Source: Bacteroidota bacterium (lineage in GTDB: Bacteria; Bacteroidota; Bacteroidia; Chitinophagales; Chitinophagaceae). From it: a DNA stretch of 46,648 nucleotides. A program made the translations under genes and the position numbers. A model generated the notes under the pieces. It ran no database searches. It saw only the letters and a program-made list of their open reading frames with translations, and was not told the DNA's origin. Where the stretch lies: NCBI GenBank assembly GCA_013286835.1, contig JABDEZ010000008.1:1-46648 (forward strand), written 5' to 3'. How positions within the stretch are numbered: position 1 is the stretch's first letter; each line of letters starts with the position of its first letter. This document shows, piece by piece, positions 1-8,880 of this stretch.

Positions 1-261
1 ATGATGGTGTACGGCGCCACGAGGTACAAATATGTGGTCGCCGGGGTTTAGGTCGGTGCTTTCACCATTTATGGTTGTCGTAGTAATGCCTTCCAGACTA
101 TACACGATTTCATCAACATCGATGTGGTAATGGGGCATAGGTACTTTTGCACCATATGGTATCACCATCTCAAACATTACACTTTCATTATTGGTGTCTT
201 CCCCATCGAGCAAGAAGCTTAGTTGTATCTGCCCGACTGTGATTATTTCTTTTGGTGTCAT
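1..261 (-). CDS. Cupin-domain protein, 3' end outside window
   Basis: Partial gene: the first 87 codons are present and the rest lies left of the window. The ATG at 259-261 opens a protein starting MTPKEIITVGQIQLSF. Both cupin motifs are visible. Motif 1 is a G-x6-HxH-x4-E-x6-G pattern around PMPHYHIDVDE, and motif 2 is the PGDHIFVPRGAVHH stretch. Together they give the three His and one Glu that usually bind a metal in small single-domain cupins. Substrate and reaction cannot be told. The gene lies 79 bases downstream of the Rieske gene on the same strand and could be co-transcribed with it. Fold assignment is secure, function is not. Confidence 0.8.
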   Translation of the reverse strand, partial: MTPKEIITVGQIQLSFLLDGEDTNNESVMFEMVIPYGAKVPMPHYHIDVDEIVYSLEGITTTTINGESTDLNPGDHIFVPRGAVHHH

Positions 262-340
262 AGTTATGAAATTTACATGATTGTAAATTTATAAAATAAA
301 ACCGTCATCTGTTTATGTCCAGCGGCTCCTTTCTTGAGCC

Positions 341-757
341 TTAAGATTTAATTGTTAATACACTTCCACTTTGGGTAACTGTATATTGCTTTAAAGCTGA
401 AGGCGGAGGGCCACTCACAACAGCACCTGTATTAGGATTGTATAGCCCGCCATGGCATGGGCAAGAAATTTTATCGCTGGTTGCATTGTAGACAACAGAG
501 CAGCCCTGGTGCGTGCAGATGTCGGAAAAAGCATTGAATACGCCGGGCTGCACATGGATAAGAATAACACTATTTGAAATGAGATAACCACCTACATTGG
601 TTAATGCAGCATTTGCGGAGTTGGACAGATCGACAGTGAAATTAACATTGGTTGGCGCGGCGGTATTTGCTTTATTACAACTTTCAAGTACGCCTGCCGG
701 TATCATAGCCAAACCACACATTGCAAATGTTTTCTTCAAAAAGTCTTTCCGTTCCAT
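341..757 (-). CDS. Rieske [2Fe-2S] protein, probable lipoprotein
   Basis: 138 residues. The N-terminus has a positively charged start and a hydrophobic stretch ending VLESC, with Cys27 as a possible lipidation site, although Glu in the lipobox is unusual. The second half holds the two Rieske boxes: CTHQGC (Cys81, His83, Cys86) and CPCHGG (Cys99, Cys101, His102). Cys81/His83 and Cys99/His102 are the expected cluster ligands, and Cys86/Cys101 the expected disulfide, as in high-potential bc1-type Rieske domains. There is no oxygenase catalytic domain, so it is probably a small envelope electron carrier. No partner cytochrome b or oxidase is adjacent. The redox partner is unknown. Confidence 0.88.
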   Translation of the reverse strand: MERKDFLKKTFAMCGLAMIPAGVLESCNKANTAAPTNVNFTVDLSNSANAALTNVGGYLISNSVILIHVQPGVFNAFSDICTHQGCSVVYNATSDKISCPCHGGLYNPNTGAVVSGPPPSALKQYTVTQSGSVLTIKS

Positions 758-885
758 TGTGTAGTTATTTGTTTGATATGTAACAACGTGAATTTATGTC
801 TTTTATTTCCTGCTATCATTTAAGTACTTGTTAAAAGCTATTGCAGGTATGATTTTTAGGATGGGTCAATTCAAAATTTCATCTT

Positions 886-1800
886 ATGGAAGTTCAGGAA
901 ATTGACAGGGTATCCAGCATTGCCAGGGAAGAATTTGTATCGATGTATTTAAAGCCATCGCGCCCGGTAATAGTCACTCACATGGCGCATAACTGGCCCG
1001 CTTTTGAAAAATGGACCTGGGATCATTTTAAAGAAGTGGTTGGTGAAACTACGGTACCAGTATACAATAATATGCGTGCCGGCGCTAAAGTGCCGGTGAA
1101 TGGTGGCGATGGATTTATGAAGTTTGGCGAATATATAGACCTGATATGCAAAGGGCCATCGGAATGGCGTATTTTTTTGTTCAACTTATTTAAACATGCT
1201 CCAATATTAAAGCAGGACTTTACTTTTCCTGACGAGTTAATGAGCGGCTTCCTGAAATCGTATCCTATGCTTTTTGTGGGCGGTAAAGGTTCTATAGCAC
1301 ATATGCATTATGACCTTGACCTTTCTCATATCTTTCATACGCAGTTTATTGGTCGTAAAAGGGTATTACTGTTGCACAACAGCCAGTCACCGCTTATTTA
1401 TAAAATGCCATTGACAGTTGAAAGCGCTGCAAGCTTTGTTAACTGGCAAGATGGGGTTGATACAAAATCCTTCCCGGCGTTAAAATATGCCAAGGGGTAT
1501 ACAACAATATTGGAGCATGGCGATACCTTGTTTATGCCCAGCGGATACTGGCACCATATGCAATACCTGGATAGCGGATTTGCTATGAGCCTGCGGGCAC
1601 TACCAGCAGGATTAGCTGCAAAAATCAATACACTATATCATTTGTTGGGAATGAGAGGATTTAATAACATGCTTATTAAAGCTGCACCGCAGTGGTGGTA
1701 TCATTACAAGCGAAGGTTTGCACACCAGCAGGCAGAGAAAGCTATTAAACTGTTTTCGCAGACTAGTCAGCAATCTCACCAAGCACAGCCATACTTTTAA
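886..1800 (+). CDS. JmjC-like cupin_8 Fe(II)/2-oxoglutarate oxygenase
   Basis: 304 residues of the cupin_8/JmjC-like family related to FIH and bacterial hydroxylases. The metal-binding HxD is visible as His141-Tyr-Asp143, the distal His is in MPSGYWHHMQY (His223 or His224), and Lys158 in FIGRKRVLLL sits where a 2-oxoglutarate-binding Lys often lies. The N-terminal part with SRPVIVTHMAHNWPAFEKW matches the usual opening of the family. The protein has no signal peptide, so it is probably cytoplasmic. Members hydroxylate protein side chains or small molecules, but the substrate is not visible here. It stands alone between the divergent Rieske gene and glgB. The first ATG of the frame is used. 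Confidence 0.8.
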   Translation: MEVQEIDRVSSIAREEFVSMYLKPSRPVIVTHMAHNWPAFEKWTWDHFKEVVGETTVPVYNNMRAGAKVPVNGGDGFMKFGEYIDLICKGPSEWRIFLFNLFKHAPILKQDFTFPDELMSGFLKSYPMLFVGGKGSIAHMHYDLDLSHIFHTQFIGRKRVLLLHNSQSPLIYKMPLTVESAASFVNWQDGVDTKSFPALKYAKGYTTILEHGDTLFMPSGYWHHMQYLDSGFAMSLRALPAGLAAKINTLYHLLGMRGFNNMLIKAAPQWWYHYKRRFAHQQAEKAIKLFSQTSQQSHQAQPYF

Positions 1801-1981
1801 GCAGCTTTGCATAATTTTTTGTACTACTTTGTTTATAACAGTACAATTTCGGGTGTGGTTGCCCATCGGGGCCGCACGGTGGGGTATTGTAACTGGAAAG
1901 ACACCATCTTCAGACCTTTTTAATTTAATAATAGTGGCTGGTTACATAAGATGATTTTATTGATTAAATTCATCTAATTGT

Positions 1982-3934
1982 ATGGCAATGAATAAAGAGC
2001 GGAAGGTGGAGCCAGTTAAACCTGTTATATCGTCCAGTGGTCATGTATCGCTCTTCACGGAGTACGATATTGAGCTGTTTAAGGCAGGATGGCATTACCG
2101 GTTATATGATAAGCTGGGATCGCATGCCATGACTGTAAATGGCGTGCCGGGTGCCTACTTTGCCGTATGGGCACCTAATGCACGTTCTGTGGCTGTTACA
2201 GGAAGCTTTAATAAATGGAGTACCCATAGCCATGTTATGAATATAAGGTGGGATGGATCGGGAATATGGGAACTGTTTGTTGCCGGTGTTGCGGAAGGAG
2301 CGCATTATAAATATCATATTGAATCGCACACAGGGTACAGTGCAGATAAAGCAGATCCATATGCTGTGTATTGCGAGACTCCACCACAGACAGCATCTAT
2401 AGTATGGAACATTGATTTTGAATGGACAGATGGTGCGTGGATGGAACGCAGAAAAGAAGGTTGGCAAGATAAGCCGATGTCTATTTATGAGTTGCATATA
2501 GGATCGTGGAGGCGAAAGAGTGATGCGAAATTTGACTTTCTGAGCTACAGAGAACTTGCAGCAGAACTACCCGAATACTTAAATGAACTTGGCTTTACGC
2601 ATGTGGAGCTGATGCCCGTAATGGAACATCCTTTTTATGCTTCGTGGGGATACCAGATAACGGGTTATTTTGCACCGAGCAGCAGGTACGGACGGCCTGA
2701 AGATTTTATGTACCTGGTAGATGCATTGCATAACGCCGGCATAGCGGTGATACTGGATTGGGTGCCTTCGCACTTTCCCACAGATGAAATAGGATTGGGT
2801 TATTTTGATGGTACTCATTTATATGAACATGATAGCCCGCGTAAGGGTTTTCATCCTGAATGGAAGAGCTATATTTTTAACTATGCCCGAAATGAGGTGC
2901 GCGGTTTCCTGATATCGAATGCGCTGTACTGGCTGGATAAATATCATATAGATGGTTTGCGTGTAGATGCAGTATCGTCTATGCTGTATCTGGATTATGT
3001 GCGTGAACCGGGGGAATGGGAGCCTAATGAATTTGGTGGCCGGGAAAACCTTGAAGCTGCAGGCTTTTTAAAGGAATTTAATACAGTGGTACATGCCAAC
3101 TACCCTGATGCTATAACTATAGCTGAAGAGTCGTCTGCATGGCCGGGAGTAACACATGCTGTAAGTGAGGGAGGCCTTGGGTTTGACCTGAAGTGGATGA
3201 TGGGCTGGATGCATGATACACTAAAGTACTTCAGTGTTGATCCTCTTTACCGTAGTAACCACCAGAACAATCTTACGTTCAATATCTACTACATTTTTGA
3301 TGAGAAATTTGTGCTGCCACTATCGCATGATGAAGTAGTGTATGGTAAAAGAAGCATGATCAATAAAATGCCGGGGGATACATGGCAGCAATTTGCCAAT
3401 CTGCGGTTGCTATATGGTTATATGTATGGATGTCCAGGTGCAAAGCTGATATTTATGGGGAGTGAATTTGCCCAAAACTATGAGTGGCAGCATGATTATG
3501 CACTGGATTGGCAGGATAGTAAAGGCGTGTTAAATGCTGGTGTACAACTGCTTATCTCTGATTTGAATACTTTGTACAAACAACCCCAATTGCACGAGAA
3601 TAGTTTTTCTTACGAAGGGTTTAAATGGATAGATTTTAATGACACGGTGAACAGTGCCATGAGTTGGCTGCGCAAGGCGAAGGACGGCACTTTTTTTCTT
3701 TTTATTTGCAATTTTACACCTGTGGTGCAGTATGATTATCGTATAGGTGTACCGCTGACGGGACAATATGAAGAGTTGCTGAATACGGATAGTGTGAGGT
3801 ATGGCGGCAGCAATGTTGTGAACCGAATTTTGCGAACAACGAATGTTGCAATGCATGGGCAGGAGCAATCTATTTTGGTGATTTTGCCACCGTTGGGTAT
3901 GATGGTGCTGCAATGGCAATTACCGGTGCAATAA
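1982..3934 (+). CDS. glgB: 1,4-alpha-glucan branching enzyme
   Basis: 650 residues. It makes alpha-1,6 branch points in glycogen by cutting an alpha-1,4 chain and transferring it. An N-terminal CBM48-type beta domain (about residues 55-125, including AVWAPNARSVAVTGSFNKW) is followed by the YELHIGSW signature and a GH13 barrel. The catalytic nucleophile is Asp329 in DGLRVDA, the acid/base Glu382 in IAEESSAWPGV, and the third carboxylate Asp450 in LSHDEVVYGK. A C-terminal all-beta domain ends the protein. Length fits short bacterial GlgB enzymes lacking the extra N-terminal module. The gene is convergent with malQ, another alpha-glucan enzyme. No glgA or glgC is in the window. ATG at 1982 is used; a second ATG lies two codons downstream. 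Confidence 0.97.
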   Translation: MAMNKERKVEPVKPVISSSGHVSLFTEYDIELFKAGWHYRLYDKLGSHAMTVNGVPGAYFAVWAPNARSVAVTGSFNKWSTHSHVMNIRWDGSGIWELFVAGVAEGAHYKYHIESHTGYSADKADPYAVYCETPPQTASIVWNIDFEWTDGAWMERRKEGWQDKPMSIYELHIGSWRRKSDAKFDFLSYRELAAELPEYLNELGFTHVELMPVMEHPFYASWGYQITGYFAPSSRYGRPEDFMYLVDALHNAGIAVILDWVPSHFPTDEIGLGYFDGTHLYEHDSPRKGFHPEWKSYIFNYARNEVRGFLISNALYWLDKYHIDGLRVDAVSSMLYLDYVREPGEWEPNEFGGRENLEAAGFLKEFNTVVHANYPDAITIAEESSAWPGVTHAVSEGGLGFDLKWMMGWMHDTLKYFSVDPLYRSNHQNNLTFNIYYIFDEKFVLPLSHDEVVYGKRSMINKMPGDTWQQFANLRLLYGYMYGCPGAKLIFMGSEFAQNYEWQHDYALDWQDSKGVLNAGVQLLISDLNTLYKQPQLHENSFSYEGFKWIDFNDTVNSAMSWLRKAKDGTFFLFICNFTPVVQYDYRIGVPLTGQYEELLNTDSVRYGGSNVVNRILRTTNVAMHGQEQSILVILPPLGMMVLQWQLPVQ

Positions 3935-3969
3935 TCTTCATCCTTAAGAAAAGTCTGTCCTTCACCTCC

Positions 3970-3997
3970 TTACTTTTTTTGATGCCAAAAAAAGTAA
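3970..3997. repeat. Perfect 11-bp inverted repeat, A/T-tract hairpin
   Basis: Arms TTACTTTTTTT and AAAAAAAGTAA are separated by GATGCC. It lies 35 bases after the glgB stop and could end transcription of glgB or malQ, because an A or T tract flanks it on either strand. It is the first of three consecutive hairpins in this gap. Confidence 0.75.
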
Positions 3998-4009
3998 CAA
4001 AAAAAGGCA

Positions 4010-4037
4010 GTCGGCAGCGATTACCGCTGCTGCCGAC
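4010..4037. repeat. GC-rich hairpin in glgB-malQ gap
   Basis: Perfect 9-bp arms GTCGGCAGC and GCTGCCGAC with a 10-base loop. It sits 12 bases after the A/T hairpin. It has no following U tract on the plus strand. On the minus strand the stem is followed by a C/T-rich stretch and then T7, so it may contribute to malQ termination or be part of a dispersed palindromic repeat. Confidence 0.7.
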
Positions 4038-4052
4038 ATAGCTTTGAGCAGG

Positions 4053-4069
4053 CAACAGTGCTACTGTTG
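4053..4069. repeat. Third hairpin in glgB-malQ gap
   Basis: Perfect 7-bp arms CAACAGT and ACTGTTG around a 3-base loop. With the two upstream hairpins it forms a 100-base run of secondary structure between convergent genes. The remaining bases to 4201 show no gene or further clear structure. Confidence 0.6.
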
Positions 4070-4201
4070 TGCCTAGCTAAACAATTCTACCCCGTAATAA
4101 TCTGCCCGGAAAATTAAGCCGCGTGCGTTAGTCGGTATTTTTAGATGTTGCTATTTGAATAAATGTCCAATGACGTCTTGCCTTTCGTTTTTTAGGAACA
4201 A

Positions 4202-5716
4202 CTACCTATTATACATTTTAGCCCAGGTGAGCAGGTGCATTTCGACCCAGTAATTGAGGGCATCTGGTGCTAAGCGCCATTGCCAATTACCGTCGGGTTT
4301 GCCGGGGGTATTTATTTTGGCATGTTCGTCCAGGCCCAGCACATCTTGTATAGGGAGTATGGCAGTTTGTGCGGATGATGCATAGGCCATTCGCCACATT
4401 ACTTCGTGTACATTTCCTTCATGTACATGTGTGCCAGTGTATTCGTTTACCTGCTCCCGTATATCGTGTGTTACATTTCTAAACCATCCTTTAGTAGTGT
4501 TATTGTCATGCGTGCCGGTGTACACAATACTGTTGGGGACATAATTGTGCGGTATGTGCACCGATGAAGGCATGTAGCCGCCCCATGCAAACTGCAGTAC
4601 CCGCATGCCGGGCATCCCCAACTGATCACGCAGTGCATAGACATCGTCCAGATCGAGCCCGAGATCTTCTGCAACGATGGGTAGTGAGCCCAATGCTTTT
4701 TTAACTGCATCGAAGAACCCCTTGCCGGGGCCTTTCACCCATTTACCGTTTATAGCTGTTTCTTCGCCGGCTGGTACTTCCCAATACGATTCAAAAGCCC
4801 TGAAATGATCGAGCCTTAATACATCGAACAACTCCAGATTCTTCCTGAGCCTGTCTATCCACCAATTATAATTTGTGGCTTTCATTTGCTTCCAATTATA
4901 GATAGGCATGTTCCACAATTGGCCAGTTGCGCTGAAGTAGTCGGGCGGGACACCTGCTATAGCAGTCATTGCACTTTTTTTATCCAACTTAAACAACGAT
5001 GGATTCGCCCAAATATCTGCTGAGTCGTAGCTTACATAAAAGGACAGATCGCCAAATATTTTTATGTCTTTTTCGTTGCAGTAAGCTTTCGCCATCTGCC
5101 ACTGCTGGAAAAATATGTATTGCAACCACTTTATTTTTGTCACTTCTGCGAGGTGAGTTTGCAAAAGGGCATTGAGCGCGTTTGTGTTGCGGTCTTTATA
5201 GGTTTGTGGCCATTCGTACCACGGGGTATTATTAGTGCTGTTTTTTATAGTGACATAGAGTGCAAAGTCATCCAGCCAGCAGGCTTCTTTTTGGCAAAAT
5301 AGTTCGAAATTCTTTTGGTGAATTGGGAAGACGCCTTTGCAAAAATTGTGATAGGCTTCATCGAACAGTTTGTTTTTTATCGCTTCAACATGTGCATAGT
5401 CGATGTGTTGTGCGAACGGGATATATGATGCAGTGAGTTTTTCTTTTTCTAACAAACCTTCTTCGGCTAGTAATTCCGGGCTTATGTATAAGATATTGCC
5501 TGCCATGCTTGATATGGAGCTATAAGGCGAATGACCACTCTTGAGTTCGGTAGGATTGAGTGGCAGCAGTTGCCAATAGGTTTGGCCACTTCTTTGCAAA
5601 AAGTCTGCAAACTTATTTACCTCGGGCCCCAAGTCGCCCATGCCAAAAGGAGAGGGTAGGGAGAATAAAGGCAATAATATACCTGCATTGCGCTGTTTCA
5701 TAATTCCTGCATTCAT
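4202..5716 (-). CDS. malQ: 4-alpha-glucanotransferase (amylomaltase)
   Basis: 504 residues, GH77 family, the usual length for a bacterial amylomaltase without N-terminal carbohydrate-binding modules. It disproportionates maltodextrins by transferring alpha-1,4-glucan segments in the cytoplasm. The nucleophile is Asp303 in DVLRLDHFRAFESYW, the acid/base Glu350 in PIVAEDLG, and Asp404 lies in YTGTHDNNTTKGW. The start is uncertain: ATG at 5716, or the ATG five codons later (MKQRNAGILLPL), which fits the family's N-terminus better. A near-consensus -7 element TATCTTTA ends only 5 bases before the upstream ATG, favouring a very short leader. The gene is convergent with glgB. Confidence 0.96.
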   Translation of the reverse strand: MNAGIMKQRNAGILLPLFSLPSPFGMGDLGPEVNKFADFLQRSGQTYWQLLPLNPTELKSGHSPYSSISSMAGNILYISPELLAEEGLLEKEKLTASYIPFAQHIDYAHVEAIKNKLFDEAYHNFCKGVFPIHQKNFELFCQKEACWLDDFALYVTIKNSTNNTPWYEWPQTYKDRNTNALNALLQTHLAEVTKIKWLQYIFFQQWQMAKAYCNEKDIKIFGDLSFYVSYDSADIWANPSLFKLDKKSAMTAIAGVPPDYFSATGQLWNMPIYNWKQMKATNYNWWIDRLRKNLELFDVLRLDHFRAFESYWEVPAGEETAINGKWVKGPGKGFFDAVKKALGSLPIVAEDLGLDLDDVYALRDQLGMPGMRVLQFAWGGYMPSSVHIPHNYVPNSIVYTGTHDNNTTKGWFRNVTHDIREQVNEYTGTHVHEGNVHEVMWRMAYASSAQTAILPIQDVLGLDEHAKINTPGKPDGNWQWRLAPDALNYWVEMHLLTWAKMYNR

Positions 5717-5774
5717 CCAGATAAAGATAATGCGATGAGTGGTGAATGGGAATTATTTCTTCTTTAATTGGAGT

Positions 5775-6971
5775 TTACATGAATAAACTGAAAATGCCAT
5801 AAACGGCTGCTGCGATAAGGGCGCTTACCGGTATGGTAAGTATCCATGCCCAAAGCAAATTGATAGTAACACCCCAGCGGACAGCAGAAAGCCTTTTAGT
5901 GGCACCTACACCAATAATAGAGCCTGTAATAGTATGGGTGGTACTTACCGGTATTTTGAGGTTTTCGGTAAGGAACAAAGTGAATGCACCTGCGGTTTCA
6001 GCAGCTACGCCTTCGAAGGGGGTAACTTTGGTAATGCGTGTACCCATCGTTTTGATGATCTTCCACCCACCGCTGAGCGTACCCAGGCTTATGGCGGAAT
6101 AGCAAGCCAGTGGCACCCATATAGGCATCTCTCCAAATGTTTTGATGTTGTGAGAGGCAATCAATGCTACCGTGATAATACCCATTACTTTTTGGGCATC
6201 GTTACCACCGTGGCCAATGCTAAACGCAGCAGATGAGACTAATTGCAAGCGTTTGAACCACTTGGTGGACTGCGCCATGTTGAGACTGCTGAGGAAGAGT
6301 GTAAACACGCTCATTACAATAGCGATTGTTCCCAGCAACAGCCATTTAAGGTTTTTAGGATCCAGTATGATATTGATGGTGCTGCTGCTGAAATGGCCTT
6401 TCAGTTTCATTGGGTCAGTTTCAAGAGTCCTTGAAACAAGGATAACAGTAAGCACAATGATAGATAGGGATACCAACTTGGGTAAGATGCTCTTTTTAAA
6501 AGCATTTATGAACCACAGAGAAATTATGAAGGCCATGAACATGCCTACCAGTGGCGCGACAACTATAAAGAGCACTGTTTTAAGGATCGGGTCGGGGTTG
6601 ATGGAATGCATGCCTGCGTGTGCAATGGCTGCACCGGCAAAGCCGCCTATAAGTGTATGTGATGAACTTGAAGGTATGCCGTACCACCAGGTGAGCAAGT
6701 TCCATGTTATTGCAGCGAGCAATCCGCATAGGATGACAGGTAGGGTAATAAAATCTTCGTGCACTGTTTTGGCAATAGTATTGGCGACACCATGATCTTT
6801 AAAGATAAAGAACGCCACAAAGTTGAACAAAGCAGCCCAAAGCACGGCCTGAAAGGGGGTTAGTACTTTGGTAGATACGATGGTTGCTATAGAATTAGCG
6901 GCATCGTGGAAGCCATTGATGAAATCAAAAATAAGTGCAAATGCAATAATAACAAGCAGGAAAACCGTCAT
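5775..6971 (-). CDS. PiT-family inorganic phosphate transporter
   Basis: 398 residues, a low-affinity phosphate symporter of the inner membrane (PF01384). Both internal-repeat signatures are present: GFHDAANSIAT (residues 20-30) near the N-terminus and GHGGNDAQK (253-261) in the second half. The matching GIPSSSSHTL (98-107) and PVSTTHTITG (341-350) motifs also occur. Around ten hydrophobic segments span the chain. The gene starts 15 bases after the DUF47 stop, the standard arrangement in which a PhoU-like protein partners the transporter. Whether phosphate moves with H+ or Na+ cannot be read from sequence. Confidence 0.95.
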   Translation of the reverse strand: MTVFLLVIIAFALIFDFINGFHDAANSIATIVSTKVLTPFQAVLWAALFNFVAFFIFKDHGVANTIAKTVHEDFITLPVILCGLLAAITWNLLTWWYGIPSSSSHTLIGGFAGAAIAHAGMHSINPDPILKTVLFIVVAPLVGMFMAFIISLWFINAFKKSILPKLVSLSIIVLTVILVSRTLETDPMKLKGHFSSSTINIILDPKNLKWLLLGTIAIVMSVFTLFLSSLNMAQSTKWFKRLQLVSSAAFSIGHGGNDAQKVMGIITVALIASHNIKTFGEMPIWVPLACYSAISLGTLSGGWKIIKTMGTRITKVTPFEGVAAETAGAFTLFLTENLKIPVSTTHTITGSIIGVGATKRLSAVRWGVTINLLWAWILTIPVSALIAAAVYGIFSLFM

Positions 6972-6986
6972 GATAAAAGAGGTCGG

Positions 6987-7634
6987 TTAGGCGTATTTTA
7001 TAATGATGGATTCGATGGCATTTGCTGCGTCTTCGCATTTGTCGGTCACGGTTTCCAGCATCTGGTATAAATCTTTCTTTTTTATGATCTCAACAGCGCT
7101 GAGCTGGGAATTGAACAAATCCATCATGGCTTTGTCGAGCATGTCATCACTGTCATTTTCAAGACTGTTGATGAGCACACATGCACTGGTGATGGCGCGG
7201 AGGTCTTTCATATCGCGCAGGCCTCGCACGCAAGTGTTGAGGGCATAGATGGATTTAAGTATAACATCAGCAAAGCCATGAAGGGTAACGTCTTCATCCA
7301 TTATCTGGTAGTTGACCATGCGTTTTGCGGCACCCCATATATAATCGGCCACGTCATCGAGCGAAGTGGCGAGGTAGTGAATATCTTCCCTGTCGAACGG
7401 AGTGATGAAGTTGCGACCCAGTTCTACGAAAATAGAATGTGTGGTGTCATCATTCTTATGTTCGAGGTTTTCCAGGCTTTTCAGCAGTTTTTCTCTAATA
7501 GCCATATCGGGTTCGTTTACGGCTTTTGAAAATACTTCGCCCATGCTGATCAAAGTGGTGGAAACATCTTCAAAAAGGCCATAAAACACCCTATCCTTGG
7601 GCATGAAAAATTTAAGTATAGAACTGAGCGGCAT
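6987..7634 (-). CDS. DUF47 PhoU-like phosphate transport regulator
   Basis: 215 residues, mostly alpha-helical, with the family pattern of two PhoU-like three-helix halves. Acidic motifs such as EHKNDDTTHSI and the TPFDREDIHYLATSLDDVADYI segment are those used by PhoU-related proteins to bind metal clusters. DUF47 proteins are encoded beside PiT transporters and are thought to regulate them. It is first in a two-gene operon with the PiT gene, driven by the TTG-N17-TAnnTTTG promoter at 7669-7696. Confidence 0.92.
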   Translation of the reverse strand: MPLSSILKFFMPKDRVFYGLFEDVSTTLISMGEVFSKAVNEPDMAIREKLLKSLENLEHKNDDTTHSIFVELGRNFITPFDREDIHYLATSLDDVADYIWGAAKRMVNYQIMDEDVTLHGFADVILKSIYALNTCVRGLRDMKDLRAITSACVLINSLENDSDDMLDKAMMDLFNSQLSAVEIIKKKDLYQMLETVTDKCEDAANAIESIIIKYA

Positions 7635-7668
7635 AACAATTTATTAAAGAAAGGATAACATTGGGTGG

Positions 7669-7696
7669 CAAATGTATTGTGCAAAGGTCTGTTCAA
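7669..7696 (-). promoter_or_regulatory. Promoter of DUF47-PiT operon
   Basis: On the minus strand TTG (7694-7696) is followed by 17 bases and then TACATTTG (7669-7676), a full match to the Bacteroidota sigma-ABfr consensus TTG-N17-23-TAnnTTTG. The -7 element ends 34 bases before the start codon. It is the only promoter in the window where both elements match at proper spacing. Confidence 0.65.
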
Positions 7697-7847
7697 CCTA
7701 AAAAAATGAAAGGAATTAATAATTTCTTAACCTTGGAGTAATGTAAAACTTATAAATGCTGGTATTTACATGTTTGGTTTGTGTAATGGATTAATGTATT
7801 GAATATGGAAATTTGTTGGTGCAACCTGCTGAATGGCAAACTACCAC

Positions 7848-7855
7848 TACTTTTG
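7848..7855 (+). promoter_or_regulatory. -7 element upstream of MDR oxidoreductase
   Basis: TACTTTTG matches TAnnTTTG, 18 bases before the ATG at 7874. No TTG lies at 17-23 bases upstream. Its position inside the longer open frame supports the downstream start. Confidence 0.45.
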
Positions 7856-7873
7856 TTTGAAAATATATATAGT

Positions 7874-8842
7874 ATGAAGGCAGCCATATTGCACCAACTA
7901 GGGGAGGCACCCCGATATGGAGATTTCCCCGACCCTGTTGCACAGAATGATGACCATGTAGTAATAACTATGAAGGCTGCAGCGGTTAAGAACCTGGATA
8001 AAAGCAGGGCAAGTGGCAGTCACTATTCAGCCTCGCTACTGAAAGAACCGATAGTTGTGGGTATAGATGGGGTTGGTGTGCTGGAAGATGACACCCGGGT
8101 ATATGCAATGGGGATAACCGGTATGATAGCCGGGAAGGCTGTAATTAATAAACATAGCTATGTGAAGTTGCCCGACCATATTAATGATGTTACTGCTGCT
8201 GCCTTGCCGAACGCTGTTTTAGGAGCCGCTGCGGCATTGCGCTTCAGGGCAGGAATAAAAGCCGGCGAAACAGTATTGATAAATGGCGCAACAGGGGTTA
8301 CCGGTATGGTAGCGGTGCAGATAGCTAAGCACTATGGCGCCAGAAAGGTAATAGCTACCGGCAGAAACCAGCATGCCCTGGAGCAGCTATTGCATTTAGG
8401 CGCAGATGAGATCATTTCGCTGAAGGGGGATGATGAACTGATCATGAAGCGGCTGAAGGAAATACACACAAGTACACCAATTGACGTGGTGATAGATTAT
8501 ATATGGGGTCACCCGGCAGAACTTGTGCTGGCATCGTTATTGGGCAAGGGCGGAATAACTCACCGGGTAAGAATAGTTACTGTAGGCGGGATGGCTGGAG
8601 ACACAATACAACTTTCTTCCGCTGTGCTCAGGAGTTCTGATATACAGATATCTGGCTCGGGACTGGGTAGCATACCCAAGCATGAAATGCAACAATTATT
8701 TACAGAGGTACTACCCGAAATGCTGCAACTGGCCGGAGATGGTAAGCTTAAAATAGATACGGTTACTGCGAAGCTGGAAGACGTAGAAACTGCCTGGAGC
8801 CAGGATGTAGGTGCAGGAAAACGTTTGGTAATAGTAATATAG
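7874..8842 (+). CDS. Zinc-independent MDR quinone oxidoreductase-like protein
   Basis: 322 residues of the medium-chain dehydrogenase/reductase superfamily, quinone-oxidoreductase branch. The start MKAAILHQLGEAPRYGDFP is the classic family opening, so the frame's 25 upstream codons are rejected. The Rossmann motif is GATGVTGMVAV (138-148). I see neither the four clustered structural-zinc Cys nor the catalytic-zinc Cys/His pattern, so it should use NAD(P)H on a quinone, enone or similar electrophile. A -7 element lies just upstream. It converges on the thiolase gene with a 38-base gap. Confidence 0.85.
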   Translation: MKAAILHQLGEAPRYGDFPDPVAQNDDHVVITMKAAAVKNLDKSRASGSHYSASLLKEPIVVGIDGVGVLEDDTRVYAMGITGMIAGKAVINKHSYVKLPDHINDVTAAALPNAVLGAAAALRFRAGIKAGETVLINGATGVTGMVAVQIAKHYGARKVIATGRNQHALEQLLHLGADEIISLKGDDELIMKRLKEIHTSTPIDVVIDYIWGHPAELVLASLLGKGGITHRVRIVTVGGMAGDTIQLSSAVLRSSDIQISGSGLGSIPKHEMQQLFTEVLPEMLQLAGDGKLKIDTVTAKLEDVETAWSQDVGAGKRLVIVI

Positions 8843-8880
8843 ATGTGCTTTTGCGGGAGGTGGGTGATATGTGGAATTAC

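Noticed and set aside
1718-1954. Small plus-strand frame overlapping the end of the JmjC-like gene
   Set aside because: Two-thirds of it is outside a coding context, it has no recognisable domain and it overlaps a well supported gene in another frame.
3870-4055. Short minus-strand frame across the glgB-malQ gap
   Set aside because: It is translation of the hairpin cluster and the end of glgB; such frames arise from palindromic intergenic repeats and show no start or family support.
6172-6795. 207-residue open frame on the plus strand
   Set aside because: Antisense shadow of the PiT transporter gene, with no family resemblance.
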